Numbered from the stretch's first letter, positions 13,768 to 23,343 are shown. The stretch: 24,584 nt of DNA from DAITQM01 sp039794245 (GCA_039794245.1 JBDIVS010000030.1:1-24584); one strand, 5' to 3'. Notes: generated by a model not told the origin, from the letters alone. A program made the numbers and translations.

Positions 13768-15417
13768 TCAACCCCGACCCCGGCCGCGCAGCAGCAAGAC
13801 CTGGCCCGGACGCAGCACGGCGCCGGCGTCGAGCGCGTTCCAGTTCAAAAGATCGTCCAGTTTGAGGCGGTAGCGCCGGGCGATGGTCCACAACGAATCG
13901 CCGCGCCGTACTTCGTATTCTTCCGGCACCGCCACCGGCCCGCTCTGTTTCACGCCCGGTGCCGCCGCCCGCTGGGCGACCATGAGCTTTTGACCGGGGT
14001 GGATCAGGGCCCCTACGTGGATCCCGTTCCAGCGCGCCAGATCGCCGGTCGAGACGCGATAACGGCGGGAGATGGTCCACAGGCTCTCGCCCGGCCGTAC
14101 GGTGTGGCTGAACGCCGCGGCCGGTAAGGTGCGCCGCTGCAATCGTTCGAGTTCTTTGTGCATCGCCGCGTAGGCCTCGGCGCTGACGATGCCTTCGAGG
14201 CCTTCGCCGACCCCGCCCGGCGCCGGGATGGAAAGTTCCTGCCCCGGATGGAGCAAGGTATTCTTGAGCTGGTTGGCGCGCATCAACTCGCCGACCGTCG
14301 TGCCTTCGCGCGAGGCGATGCGCGCCAGGCTATCGCCCGGCCGGACTTCGATCCGCCGCCAGCGCAGCCACAGATCGCGGTCGAGTGCGGCGAGGGCGCT
14401 TTGCAAGCCGTCGGCCTTTTCCACCGGCAGGTAGAGCAGAAACGGCACATCCGCCCGCCGCGGCCGCGGCGTCGCGCCGCGGGCAAGCGCCGGGTTCAGG
14501 GTATACAGATCGGCGATCTCCATGCCGGCCAGGGCCGCCGCCACCACCAGATCGAGCGGTGCGTCCACCGGTACAGCAGCGACCACCGAGTGGTCGGGGA
14601 TATCGCGCAGCACCAAACCGTGGGCCGCGGGGGCACGGATCAGGCAAACCAGGCCGTGGAGTTTGACGGCGTAACCGCGGGTTTCGCGCGGCAGTCTAAG
14701 GTCGCGCGGCAGCGGGTTTTCGGCGCCGCCCCGGTAAGCCGCCAGGGCGCGCTGCACGCGGCGCTCGCCGGCGTTGTAGGCGGCCAGCGCCAGCCGCCAG
14801 TTGCCGTTGAACTCGGCCATCAGGAATTGCAGGTAATCGAGCGCGGCGCGCGTCGATGCCGGAACATCGCGCCGGCCGTCGTAACCGTCGGTGACTTCCA
14901 GACCGTAGCGCCGGGCGGTGCCGGGGATGAACTGCCAGACACCGGCGGCTTGGGCATGCGAAGTGGCAAACGGGTCGAAGGCGCTTTCAACGACCGGCAG
15001 CAGCGCGAATTCGACCGGCATGCCGCGCGCTTCGATCTCGTTGACGATGTCGTGCAGCCACGGCGCGGCGCGGGTCAACACCCGATCCATATAGTCCTGC
15101 CGCGCACCGTACCAGGCCGCCCATTGCGCTTCAGGCGAGCCCGCCGGGCAATCGGCGAAGCTGAACGCCGCCCTGAGCCGCGGCCAGATGCTGGGCGGCG
15201 GCGCCTCGGCCGGTGCCGGCGGCCCGGCCAACCTGGAAGCGGCGTCATCGAGGACGGCAAAGGGATCGGGAGCGGGGTGCGATGGCTCGATCGGCGCCGG
15301 CGGCGGCGGTTCGACCGCCGGTAACGGTCGCGGTGCCTGCGGCGCACAGGCCGGCAGTATCAAAAGGGCGAGAACGGCAGGTAATTTTTTGTAATCTTCG
15401 CGCAATCCTGGCGGCAT
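13768..15417 (-). CDS. mltD: Membrane-bound lytic murein transglycosylase D with three LysM domains
   Basis: About 549 residues. A short signal with lipobox LPAC (Cys24) suggests an outer-membrane-anchored lipoprotein. After a Pro-rich linker comes a GH23 transglycosylase domain: catalytic Glu144 in PVVESAFDPFATS, GVWQFIPGTARRYGL (159-173), AAYNAGERRV (212-221) and RLPRETRGYAVKL. Three LysM peptidoglycan-binding repeats follow (about 352-400, 435-480 and 499-545), each with RPGDSL/RPGESL/RRGDSL and HPGQ/RPGQ. It cleaves glycan strands, forming anhydromuramyl ends. The start chosen is ATG at 15417 (MPPGLREDYKK), with GAGGAG upstream; an in-frame TTG at 15465 is less likely. It heads a probable three-gene envelope operon. 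Confidence 0.93.
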   Translation of the reverse strand: MPPGLREDYKKLPAVLALLILPACAPQAPRPLPAVEPPPPAPIEPSHPAPDPFAVLDDAASRLAGPPAPAEAPPPSIWPRLRAAFSFADCPAGSPEAQWAAWYGARQDYMDRVLTRAAPWLHDIVNEIEARGMPVEFALLPVVESAFDPFATSHAQAAGVWQFIPGTARRYGLEVTDGYDGRRDVPASTRAALDYLQFLMAEFNGNWRLALAAYNAGERRVQRALAAYRGGAENPLPRDLRLPRETRGYAVKLHGLVCLIRAPAAHGLVLRDIPDHSVVAAVPVDAPLDLVVAAALAGMEIADLYTLNPALARGATPRPRRADVPFLLYLPVEKADGLQSALAALDRDLWLRWRRIEVRPGDSLARIASREGTTVGELMRANQLKNTLLHPGQELSIPAPGGVGEGLEGIVSAEAYAAMHKELERLQRRTLPAAAFSHTVRPGESLWTISRRYRVSTGDLARWNGIHVGALIHPGQKLMVAQRAAAPGVKQSGPVAVPEEYEVRRGDSLWTIARRYRLKLDDLLNWNALDAGAVLRPGQVLLLRGRGRG

Positions 15418-15482
15418 GGTCCGCGGTACTCCTCGTTGCGTGGCCGGCAATCTGATTCGCTTCAATCACCGGCAATCGCGCC

Positions 15483-15510
15483 ATTATCGCCAATCGCCGG
15501 GCGATTGCAA
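15483..15510 (-). promoter_or_regulatory. Predicted mltD promoter with palindrome in the spacer
   Basis: On the minus strand TTGCAA (15510-15505), a 16-nt spacer and GATAAT (15488-15483) form a plausible sigma70-type promoter, about 66 nt before the mltD ATG. The spacer is almost filled by CAATCGCC-G-GGCGATTG (15491-15507), an inverted repeat that could be an operator. Related GGCAATC strings occur at 15447 and 15471. Confidence 0.55.
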
Positions 15511-15604
15511 ACGCGGGGCTTGTGCCAATGAGAGATGACGGGGATGAGTCATGATCGAGGCTGAACGGGAGCGGCCGGGGCGCCCGGTTCCGCTGACCGG
15601 TGCT

Positions 15605-15620
15605 GTTGGGTTAACCCAAC
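15605..15620. repeat. Perfect 16-bp palindrome just after clpA
   Basis: GTTGGGTTAACCCAAC lies 8 nt past the clpA stop codon. No T-run follows, so a rho-independent terminator is not supported. The overlapping 16-mer GTTAACCCAACTGTTG (15610-15625) recurs on the minus strand at 23334-23319, spanning the right end of an IS-like element. Confidence 0.6.
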
Positions 15621-15627
15621 TGTTGGA

Positions 15628-17922
<2,295 letters not shown>

Positions 17923-17992
17923 GATGGTACCTGCAAGATGGGCATCCGGCCGGCGGCGCTGCCCCGTCCGGAACGGCCGCCCCGATACGACG

Positions 17993-18021
17993 ACTATACG
18001 CAATGCAGACCGCGCCGCCAA
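17993..18021 (-). promoter_or_regulatory. Predicted clpA sigma70 promoter
   Basis: TTGGCG (18021-18016), a 17-nt spacer and TATAGT (17998-17993) on the minus strand, close to consensus with ideal spacing. Transcription would start near 17986, giving a leader of about 64 nt before the clpA ATG. This lets clpA be transcribed separately from clpS. Confidence 0.65.
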
Positions 18022-18079
18022 GTGCCAGGTTGCATCCCCGCCCGCGGTGGTCCGCGGCGGCACACCGCAAGCCGCGTCC

Positions 18080-18391
18080 CTATGCCTCCTCCAGCGTGCA
18101 TTGCAGCGGGTGCTGGTGGTGGCGCGCAAACTCGGTCACCTGCTGCACCTTGGTTTCCGCCACTTGCAGGCTGAAAACGCCGCAAATCCCCTTGCCGCGG
18201 GTGTGGACGTGGAGCATCACCTGCGTCGCGCGCTCGATCGACATGCCGAAAAACTGCATCAAAAGCTCGACGACAAAATCCATCGGCGTGAAATCGTCGT
18301 TGAGCAGAACGACCTTGTACAAGGCCGGTTCCATCAGTTCCGGCGGGCTTTCGAGGACTTCGGTGCCGCCGTCGTGTCGTTGCATTGCCAT
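18080..18391 (-). CDS. clpS: ATP-dependent Clp protease adaptor ClpS
   Basis: A 103-residue N-end-rule adaptor that delivers N-degron substrates to ClpAP. The core begins YKVVLLNDDFTPMDFV, with substrate-pocket residues Asn31, Asp32 and Asp33 and the gatekeeper Met37. HVHTRGKGICGVF supplies the pocket His63, and AETK precedes the C-terminal helix. The N-terminal tail (about 25 residues) is the part that inserts into ClpA. The start is ATG at 18391; a second ATG at 18385 has a slightly better placed GAG and cannot be excluded. Divergent from mnmA across 99 bp, and upstream of clpA in the same direction. Confidence 0.96.
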   Translation of the reverse strand: MAMQRHDGGTEVLESPPELMEPALYKVVLLNDDFTPMDFVVELLMQFFGMSIERATQVMLHVHTRGKGICGVFSLQVAETKVQQVTEFARHHQHPLQCTLEEA

Positions 18392-18490
18392 CTCGTTATT
18401 TTCGCCCCGCCGGCGGCCGGTTTCAACGTCACGCCGCCCCCGGGACAGCCGTCGCTTGCCCGCCGCCGGCCATTCCCCCATATTGGCGCT

Positions 18491-19591
18491 ATGGCAAACG
18501 ATCTGACCATGGTGGCGATGTCGGGCGGCGTCGATTCGTCGCTGACCGCGTATTTGCTACACCACGCGGGAAGGCCGCTCGCCGGCCTGTTCATGAAAAA
18601 CTGGGAGGAAGAGGACGAGACGGCCGGCTGCCCGGCCGAGCAGGACGCGGCCGACGCCCGGGCGGTGGCCGAGCGGCTCGGCATCCCGTTTTACGCCCGC
18701 AATTTCGCCGCCGAATACTGGGACCGCGTCTTCACCCGCTTCATTGCCGAATACCGCCGCGGCTGGACACCGAATCCCGACATCCTGTGCAACCGGGAAA
18801 TCAAGTTCGACGTTTTTCTCGACCACGCCGCCGATCTCGGCGCCCGTCGGATCGCCACCGGGCATTATTGCCGCAAGGTCATCGAAGATGACGTCCATTT
18901 CCTGCTCAAAGGCCGCGATCCGGAAAAAGACCAGAGTTATTTCCTGTACGCCCTAAGCCAAGCGCAACTGGCACGCGCCGAGTTTCCGCTCGGCGAATGG
19001 ACCAAGCGCGAGGTCAGGGCCCGGGCGCGGGCCGCCGGCCTCCCGGTCCACGCCAAGCGCGACAGCACCGGGATCTGTTTTATCGGCGAGCGGCGCCTCG
19101 GCGCGTTTTTGGCCCGCTATATCGCCGATGCGCCGGGACCGATCGTCGATCACCGCGGCCGGCAGCTCGGCGCGCATCGCGGCCTGCACTATTTCACGCT
19201 CGGCCAGCGCCAGGGGCTCGGCATCGGCGGCGTCCGGGACGCCGCCGAGGCGCCGTGGTACGTGATCGCCAAGGATGCGGAGCAGAACGCCATCGTCGTC
19301 GCCCAGGAACCCGATCATCCGGCGCTGCTCGCCGATCGGCTGGAAGCGAGCGAGCTGAACTGGATCGCCCGGCGGCCGGCACCCGGCGACCTCCTCACGG
19401 CCAAAATCCGCTACCGCCAGAGCGACCAGCCGTGCGAGGTCGTCAGTCTCGATCCGGCGGAAGACCGGCTTGCCCTGCGCTTTTCCCGGCCGCAACGGGC
19501 CGTGACACCCGGACAATCCGTTGTACTCTATGATGGCGACCTGTGTCTCGGCGGTGGAGTGATCCAATGCAGCAACGCCCCGGCGCCCTGA
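18491..19591 (+). CDS. mnmA: tRNA-specific 2-thiouridylase MnmA
   Basis: A 366-residue enzyme that thiolates U34 of tRNA Lys, Glu and Gln using ATP and persulfide sulfur. It has the PP-loop SGGVDSS (residues 11-17), NWEEEDETAGCPAEQD, NPDILCNREIKF with Cys100, ATGHY, GRDPEKDQSYFLY and GICFIGER with the catalytic Cys196. The two cysteines form the expected pair. The C-terminal beta domains carry GLGIGG and DGDLCLGGGVI. The start at 18491 gives the PP-loop close to the N-terminus. Its last 25 nt overlap hflD, so the two are coupled as in other gammaproteobacteria, although purB does not follow here. Confidence 0.98.
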   Translation: MANDLTMVAMSGGVDSSLTAYLLHHAGRPLAGLFMKNWEEEDETAGCPAEQDAADARAVAERLGIPFYARNFAAEYWDRVFTRFIAEYRRGWTPNPDILCNREIKFDVFLDHAADLGARRIATGHYCRKVIEDDVHFLLKGRDPEKDQSYFLYALSQAQLARAEFPLGEWTKREVRARARAAGLPVHAKRDSTGICFIGERRLGAFLARYIADAPGPIVDHRGRQLGAHRGLHYFTLGQRQGLGIGGVRDAAEAPWYVIAKDAEQNAIVVAQEPDHPALLADRLEASELNWIARRPAPGDLLTAKIRYRQSDQPCEVVSLDPAEDRLALRFSRPQRAVTPGQSVVLYDGDLCLGGGVIQCSNAPAP

Positions 19592-20190
19592 ACGATCAGG
19601 CCCTGGCGCTCGGCGCCCTGTTCCAGTCCACGGTACTGGTCCACGACATCGCCAGCCGCGGGCAGTGCGATCCCGAACCGCTCGCCGCCTGCCTCGGCGC
19701 GGTGCTGAACCTCGATCCGGAATCGGCCGCCGCGGTCTATCCCGAACCCGCCCGGCTCGCCGGCGGTCTGCGCTACCTCGCCGAGCTGTTGCGCGGCCGG
19801 GCCAGCCGCCCCGAACCGCTGCGCCTGGGGATCGCCGTGATGCGTCTGGAACGGCAGTTCATCCGCCGCAGTGAGGCGCAGCGGGCACTCGGCCGCGAAC
19901 TGCGCCTGATCGCCGCAACCGGCGCCGCCCGCGACGATGCGGCCGGCGCCGAAACCGTCAGCCAGCTCGCCGACGCCTGGATCCAGCATATCGGCACCAC
20001 CGAGCCGCGCATCCTGGTCAGCGGCCGGCCGCAATACCTGCAAGACCGCGACAACCAGAGCCTGATCCGCGCCTTGCTGCTCGGCGCCCTGCGCGCCGTG
20101 TTCCTCTGGCACCAGGTCGGCGGCAGCCGCTGGCAACTTTTGTTCCGCCGCCGCGCATACAGCGAAGCCGTCGCCGCATTGCTGGCTTGA
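19567..20190 (+). CDS. hflD: High-frequency lysogenization protein HflD homologue
   Basis: A 207-residue all-helical protein (E. coli 213). In E. coli, HflD is a peripheral membrane protein that affects phage lambda lysogeny by acting on CII; its cellular role is unclear. Family features seen are ALALGALFQSTVLVHDIA, LRYLAELL, the VMRLERQF helix and a C-terminal stretch with IRALLLGALRAVFLWHQVGG followed by the basic end LLFRRRAYSEAVAALL. The start ATG at 19567 has GGAG about 8 nt upstream and lies inside the end of mnmA. The downstream purB found in E. coli is replaced by the intron remnant region. Confidence 0.93.
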   Translation: MQQRPGALNDQALALGALFQSTVLVHDIASRGQCDPEPLAACLGAVLNLDPESAAAVYPEPARLAGGLRYLAELLRGRASRPEPLRLGIAVMRLERQFIRRSEAQRALGRELRLIAATGAARDDAAGAETVSQLADAWIQHIGTTEPRILVSGRPQYLQDRDNQSLIRALLLGALRAVFLWHQVGGSRWQLLFRRRAYSEAVAALLA

Positions 20191-20201
20191 CGGCACCGAA
20201 C

Positions 20202-20254
20202 GTCTAACGTAACTCGCGCCGCGAAGCGGCGTCCAGTTCACCGCCTCGTTCGAT
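20202..20254. other. attC-like imperfect palindrome
   Basis: Twelve bases after hflD, GTCTAAC (20202-20208) fits the integron core RYYYAAC. GTTCGAT (20248-20254) fits GTTRRRY at all but one base. Between them are a perfect inner stem CGCCGC-GAA-GCGGCG and a second pairing (GTAACTCG with the AGTTCAC region) with unpaired bases. The centre closely recalls attC sites of antibiotic cassettes from memory. It also sits beside a group II intron end. No integrase gene or cassette array is visible, so a simple hairpin downstream of hflD is the alternative. Confidence 0.4.
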
Positions 20255-20265
20255 CATCTTTCTCA

Positions 20266-20346
20266 GTAGAGTAGGCGAGGAACCCGATGGATGCCGGGCC
20301 CTCGCCCCTCGTCGCACCGGACGTGCGGATTTCCCGCATCCGGCGC
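20266..20346 (-). ncRNA. Group II intron domains V and VI
   Basis: Domain V (20346-20314) folds as GCGCCGGA pairing with TCCGGTGC, a second stem TGCGG with CCGCA closed by a GAAA-type loop, and a two-base CG bulge on the 3' strand, the hallmark of the catalytic domain. CGC at the 5' base could be the catalytic triad, as in class C introns. Domain VI follows, with stem GGCGAGG/CCTCGCC and inner CCCG/CGGG, ending CTACTCTAC. Confidence 0.75.
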
Positions 20347-20392
20347 TCCCGGTGGATTCGTCACAAGCATGCACAGGGCAAGCCGCGCCGCG

Positions 20393-20767
20393 CTACAGAT
20401 ACATCAGACCCAGATCGGCCAGATGACGGTAGAGCGTGACCCCTTCGGGAGGACAAAAGGGGCGCTGGCTGCGACGCCGCAGGTGGCAGGCCAGCCGTCG
20501 GCGAGCATGATGGTTCAGGTGACGGTAACTCCGACGGGGATAACCCACGCGGAAGTACGCCTGCCAGCCCACCAGATAGCGATTGATCCGCGCAATCAGA
20601 TGGGGCAACGGCACAAAGCAGTACCGCGCCGCGGTCAGTTCCCGCAGGTGGTCCCGCGCCCGAGCCAGTGCCACCATTGGCGCGCACCTGTTCCCAAGCC
20701 GCCACAGCACATCCTTGCGGTCGATCCGGTCATCCAACGCATAGAACCGAAAATCCGGCTCCTGCAT
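20393..20767 (-). pseudogene. Group II intron reverse transcriptase/maturase, internally deleted and frameshifted
   Basis: The N-terminus MQEPDFRFYALDDRIDRKDV followed by LWR matches the start of class C intron reverse transcriptases. Right after it the reading frame is lost: adding one G at TGGCGG/CTTGGG (about 20705) would restore WRAWEQVRANGGTGSGA, the expected continuation. The central reverse transcriptase core, including the YADD region, is deleted. The C-terminal maturase domain resumes as INRYLVGWQAYFRVG, RRRSQRPFCPPEGV and ADLGLMYL. The single open frame of 124 residues is an accidental join of the two ends. Confidence 0.8.
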
Positions 20768-21039
20768 GGCTTTGTGATAGAGCTTTCGTCAGGGACGAAG
20801 GTGGCTTGCGACCTTATATCCGGCCTGTTGATGAGGAGCGTTGTGGCGTCCTCTGGCCCACAAGGTAAAGTCGCGCACCGGGTTCTCTATCTTCGTGCAG
20901 GCTTGTCCAAAGCCAAGAACACAATCGGAATGCTCCAGTGCCGGTCTGACCTTCGTGGTGAAATCCTCCCGGATTCCATCCGTTGCGAGCCATTCAATCC
21001 TAGCGATCTTGGCGTCTTGGCGAAGGCTAACAGTTGGGT
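20768..21039. other. Gene-free stretch of intron leader and repeat fragments
   Basis: The minus strand has possible intron leader sequence next to the maturase start (GACGAAAGCTCTATCAC). Toward 21040 it carries interspersed-repeat pieces: TTTCACCACGAAGGTCAG on the minus strand (20963-20946) and, on the plus strand, CTTGGCGTCTTGGCG and AACAGTTGGGTT (21029-21040). An 84-codon open frame here is made of repeat sequence and is not credible. Confidence 0.6.
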
Positions 21040-22674
21040 TCAATCAAAGCCGCTGGTAAAAATCGTCTCGGCCGGCGGCCAGACGCGGTAGTGGTAACGG
21101 CCGGCCGGCAACTCGCCGAGGTCGTCCAGTGTCCCGTCGGGCCAGCGGATCTGCACTGTCGCGCGGTCGTGGATACCAAGGCCGAAATGGATCCGCCGGC
21201 CGTGCGACGAGCCGCGCGAGGCGCCGCCGGACAATTCGCGGTGCTGTATGGCGCCGTCCGGTGTGCTCAACGTCAGCCGCGCCCCGAGCGCATCGCGGCT
21301 GACCCGCCCGCCATCCGCCGCGCTGCCGCCTTCGAGCACCAGGCCCAGCCAGCGGTTGGAGCCGGCGGTGATGTTGCGATACAAGCCATAGTGCCGATTG
21401 ACATGGCCGAGCACAAGATCGGGCCGGCCGTCGAGATCGTAATCGAGCCGGGCCGCCGCCTCGGTGGGCCAGGGAACGTCGAGGCCCGAAACAGCCGAAA
21501 CATCGGCAAAAAAGCCGGCCGCGGTCCAGGTGCCGAGATTGTGGAACAACCGATTGCGCGCCGGCGGAGCGCCGGGGGCACCACCGCTGACCGCCAGGGC
21601 GAGATCCTCGAAGCCGTCGCGGTCGGCGTCAAGAAAGACCGCACCCCAACCGATCGCCGGATAACTCGTCCCGGCCGCGGCGCTGATGTCGAGAAAGCCA
21701 GCGGCGCCGGCCTGGTTTTCCAGCATGACCTGCTCGCCGATACTCGAATAATAAAAATCGAAATCGCCGTCGCGATCGAAATCGCCGACCGCGATGCCCA
21801 TGCTGTAGGCCGGGCGGCCGGCACCGGTGGCGGCCGACACGTCGGTCAGGCACACCGCAGCGCAGCCGGGGCCGTCGTTGCGCCACAGCACGTTGCCGAA
21901 CAATTTATCGCTCAGAACATAAAGATCGGAATCGCCGTCGTTGTCGTAATCGATGAATTGCGCGGCAAGCGTCAGCCGATCGAGCGCCCGTGGGTCGAGG
22001 CCTGGCGTGATATCGACGAAACCGCCGGCGCCGTCGCCGAGCAGGATCAGATCGCAGCCCCGCTCGGCGAGCGGCACGGTCGAAGCGGCGGGGTTATGGC
22101 AATAGTCGGGCGGCGGCGCCGGCGGGGGTGTGGCCATGGGGTGGGCGCCGACGAACAGATCGAGCCGGCCATCGCCGTTCAGATCCCCCCAGGCGACCGC
22201 CTCGCTGCGCCCGGCATGGTCGATGGCGGGGCTGGTTGCATCGGCGAAACCCTGGCCGGCAAGATTGCGCAACAGAAAATTGCGGCCGTTGCATGCCAGG
22301 TACAGATCGGGCCAGCCGTCGTCGTCGAAATCGGCCGCCGCGGTGCCGCTGCACGCGGCGCCGGTGAGCGCCACATCCGCCGCAACTTTGGCGCTTTCGC
22401 CGAAGGTTCCGTCACCCTGGTTGAAAAAAAGCCGGTTGGGTTCGAAATAACCGGTGACGAAAACGTCCGGCCAACCGTTGCGATCGAAATCTGCGACCGC
22501 AATGCCGGTCGAGGGTTGGTTGGCTGCATGCGGCGCGACGATCCCGGCAGCCGGCGTCACATCGACAAACCACAACGTCCCGCCTCCGGCATCGAGCGAG
22601 CCGGAAAACAACAGGATAAAACCCTCGAAAAGAAAACGAACCGGTCGATCCCTGACGCGCCGATCGTCACTCAT
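21040..22674 (-). CDS. Secreted FG-GAP/VCBS repeat protein with ASPIC/UnbV C-terminal domain
   Basis: A 544-residue exported protein. A hydrophobic N-terminal segment (FEGFILLFSGSL, 16-27) follows basic residues. The body holds seven calcium-loop motifs of the DxDxDGxxD type: DFDRNGWPD (62), DFDDDGWPD (115), DLNGDGRLD (164), DYDNDGDSD (242), DFDRDGDFD (298), DADRDGFED (349) and DYDLDGRPD (411), consistent with a beta-propeller. The C-terminal part (about 440-530) matches ASPIC/UnbV: GARLTLSTPDG, RELSGGASRGSS, IHFGLG and VQIRWPDGT. The end IFTSGFD resembles short tails seen on exported proteins of some gammaproteobacteria. Its ligand is unknown. The start ATG at 22674 is preceded by AGGGG. The stop falls inside a repeat fragment. 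Confidence 0.9.
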   Translation of the reverse strand: MSDDRRVRDRPVRFLFEGFILLFSGSLDAGGGTLWFVDVTPAAGIVAPHAANQPSTGIAVADFDRNGWPDVFVTGYFEPNRLFFNQGDGTFGESAKVAADVALTGAACSGTAAADFDDDGWPDLYLACNGRNFLLRNLAGQGFADATSPAIDHAGRSEAVAWGDLNGDGRLDLFVGAHPMATPPPAPPPDYCHNPAASTVPLAERGCDLILLGDGAGGFVDITPGLDPRALDRLTLAAQFIDYDNDGDSDLYVLSDKLFGNVLWRNDGPGCAAVCLTDVSAATGAGRPAYSMGIAVGDFDRDGDFDFYYSSIGEQVMLENQAGAAGFLDISAAAGTSYPAIGWGAVFLDADRDGFEDLALAVSGGAPGAPPARNRLFHNLGTWTAAGFFADVSAVSGLDVPWPTEAAARLDYDLDGRPDLVLGHVNRHYGLYRNITAGSNRWLGLVLEGGSAADGGRVSRDALGARLTLSTPDGAIQHRELSGGASRGSSHGRRIHFGLGIHDRATVQIRWPDGTLDDLGELPAGRYHYRVWPPAETIFTSGFD

Positions 22675-22780
22675 CACCGCGCGCCCCTATTCGGATTACC
22701 GCCGATTCTGAACCGGCGAAGCGATGCTGTCAAGCCGGCTCGCCGATGTTCGTTCCTCTTTGTTCGTTGCTTGTCATTCC

Positions 22781-22814
22781 CGCCTGCCTGCGCGTGTACG
22801 CACGCAGACAGGCG
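22781..22814. repeat. Palindromic intergenic repeat, copy B
   Basis: CGCCTGCCTGCGCGT-GT-ACGCACGCAGACAGGCG, the partner of 11420-11453. Relative to copy A, T-to-C in the left arm is matched by A-to-G in the right arm, keeping the pair. It is preceded by GTCATTCC. It lies upstream of the FG-GAP gene in the opposite-strand leader region. Confidence 0.85.
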
Positions 22815-22868
22815 CATACGGGACAAATTCGCCTGGAGCCAATTTGGACGCGCAAAAGGCGACCGGGC

Positions 22869-22917
22869 AGGGGTGCGCGCCCCCTTTTTTCGTCATTCCC
22901 GCGTATGCGGGAATCCA
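22869..22917 (+). terminator. Terminator-like hairpin followed by REP-like palindrome
   Basis: AGGGG-TGCGCGC-CCCCT followed by six T (22869-22890) has the form of a rho-independent terminator on the plus strand, but no plus-strand gene ends here. It is followed at once by ATTCCCGC-GTA-TGCGGGAAT (22895-22914) and CCAG, a REP-like unit. The hairpin may simply be part of the repeat cluster. Confidence 0.4.
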
Positions 22918-22984
22918 GTAAAATTATTTTTCACCACGAAGGTCAGTAGGCCCAGTTGTTGCATAAATTTCTCTGGATTTTATC

Positions 22985-23146
22985 CTATGCGGCTTCAGCC
23001 AAAGCCCCCAGCATATGCAACAAGCCGTCCTGAATCGTCTTGTTTGCGCTCATGGTCAGTTTGAATTGGCCTTTGGGCCGGGTCAAATAGCCGGCGCGCT
23101 TAGCGCCGCCGTCGCGGCCGCGCGGAATGCCAAGATTGGTTCTCAT
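22985..23146 (-). pseudogene. Short frame within the IS remnant
   Basis: From ATG 23146 this minus-strand frame gives 53 residues, MRTNLGIPRGRDGGAKRAGY onward, ending LLHMLGALAEAA just inside the left terminal repeat. Its position suggests the C-terminal end of a lost transposase. I could not assign a family, and it lacks visible catalytic residues. Confidence 0.4.
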
Positions 23147-23183
23147 GCCCGTTTGTCCTCGAACCATAGAATTACTACGGCTC

Positions 23184-23260
23184 TTACTCGGGCAGTCCTG
23201 CCCTCGCCCTGTCCCAACGGGCCGGCCTGCGGCCGTTCAAATTGCGTTCCCGACGCATTT
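23184..23260. repeat. About 78-bp interspersed repeat, copy B
   Basis: The partner of 11482-11559, with the same core CTCGCCCTGTCCCAACGGGC followed by a GGCC-rich segment and the AAATTGCGT/ACGCATTT hairpin, which here has an extra T. It lies inside the IS remnant, so either it inserted there or the remnant picked it up. Confidence 0.85.
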
Positions 23261-23343
23261 GTCGGACAATCGGCCAAGCTGTACTCACCAGCTTGACCGA
23301 GAATCCCGGGAATTTATGCAACAGTTGGGTTAACAACCAGAAC

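Larger units (their letters stand above)
20266..20880 (-). mobile_element. Decayed group II intron (class C-like), internally deleted
   Basis: On the minus strand a broken reverse transcriptase/maturase frame (20767-20393) is followed by RNA domains V and VI and a likely 3' end CTACTCTAC at 20266. The 5' limit is not clear: GTGCGCG near 20876 on the minus strand resembles an intron 5' end, but only about 110 nt separate it from the ORF, so the 5' RNA would be shortened. The element cannot encode a working maturase and is a fossil. Confidence 0.75.
22951..23330. mobile_element. 380-bp IS-derived remnant with inverted termini
   Basis: The left end CCCAGTTGTTGCATAAATTT (22951) and the right end read inward on the minus strand, CCCAACTGTTGCATAAATTC (23329), match at 17 of the first 20 positions. 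Only a short transposase-like frame lies between them, so this is a deleted or miniature element. The family was not identified, and no clear target duplication is seen. The 78-bp interspersed repeat (23184-23260) is nested inside. Confidence 0.7.

Noticed and set aside
15605..15620. Rho-independent terminator for clpA
   Set aside because: A perfect palindrome is present but no T-tract follows on the transcribed strand.
20789..21043. 84-codon minus-strand frame between the FG-GAP gene and the intron remnant
   Set aside because: Made of interspersed-repeat and intron-leader sequence, with no family resemblance.
21034..23064. Plus-strand open frame of 676 codons opposite the FG-GAP gene
   Set aside because: Complement of a gene with seven calcium-loop motifs; the frame continues through repeats, so it reflects base composition.
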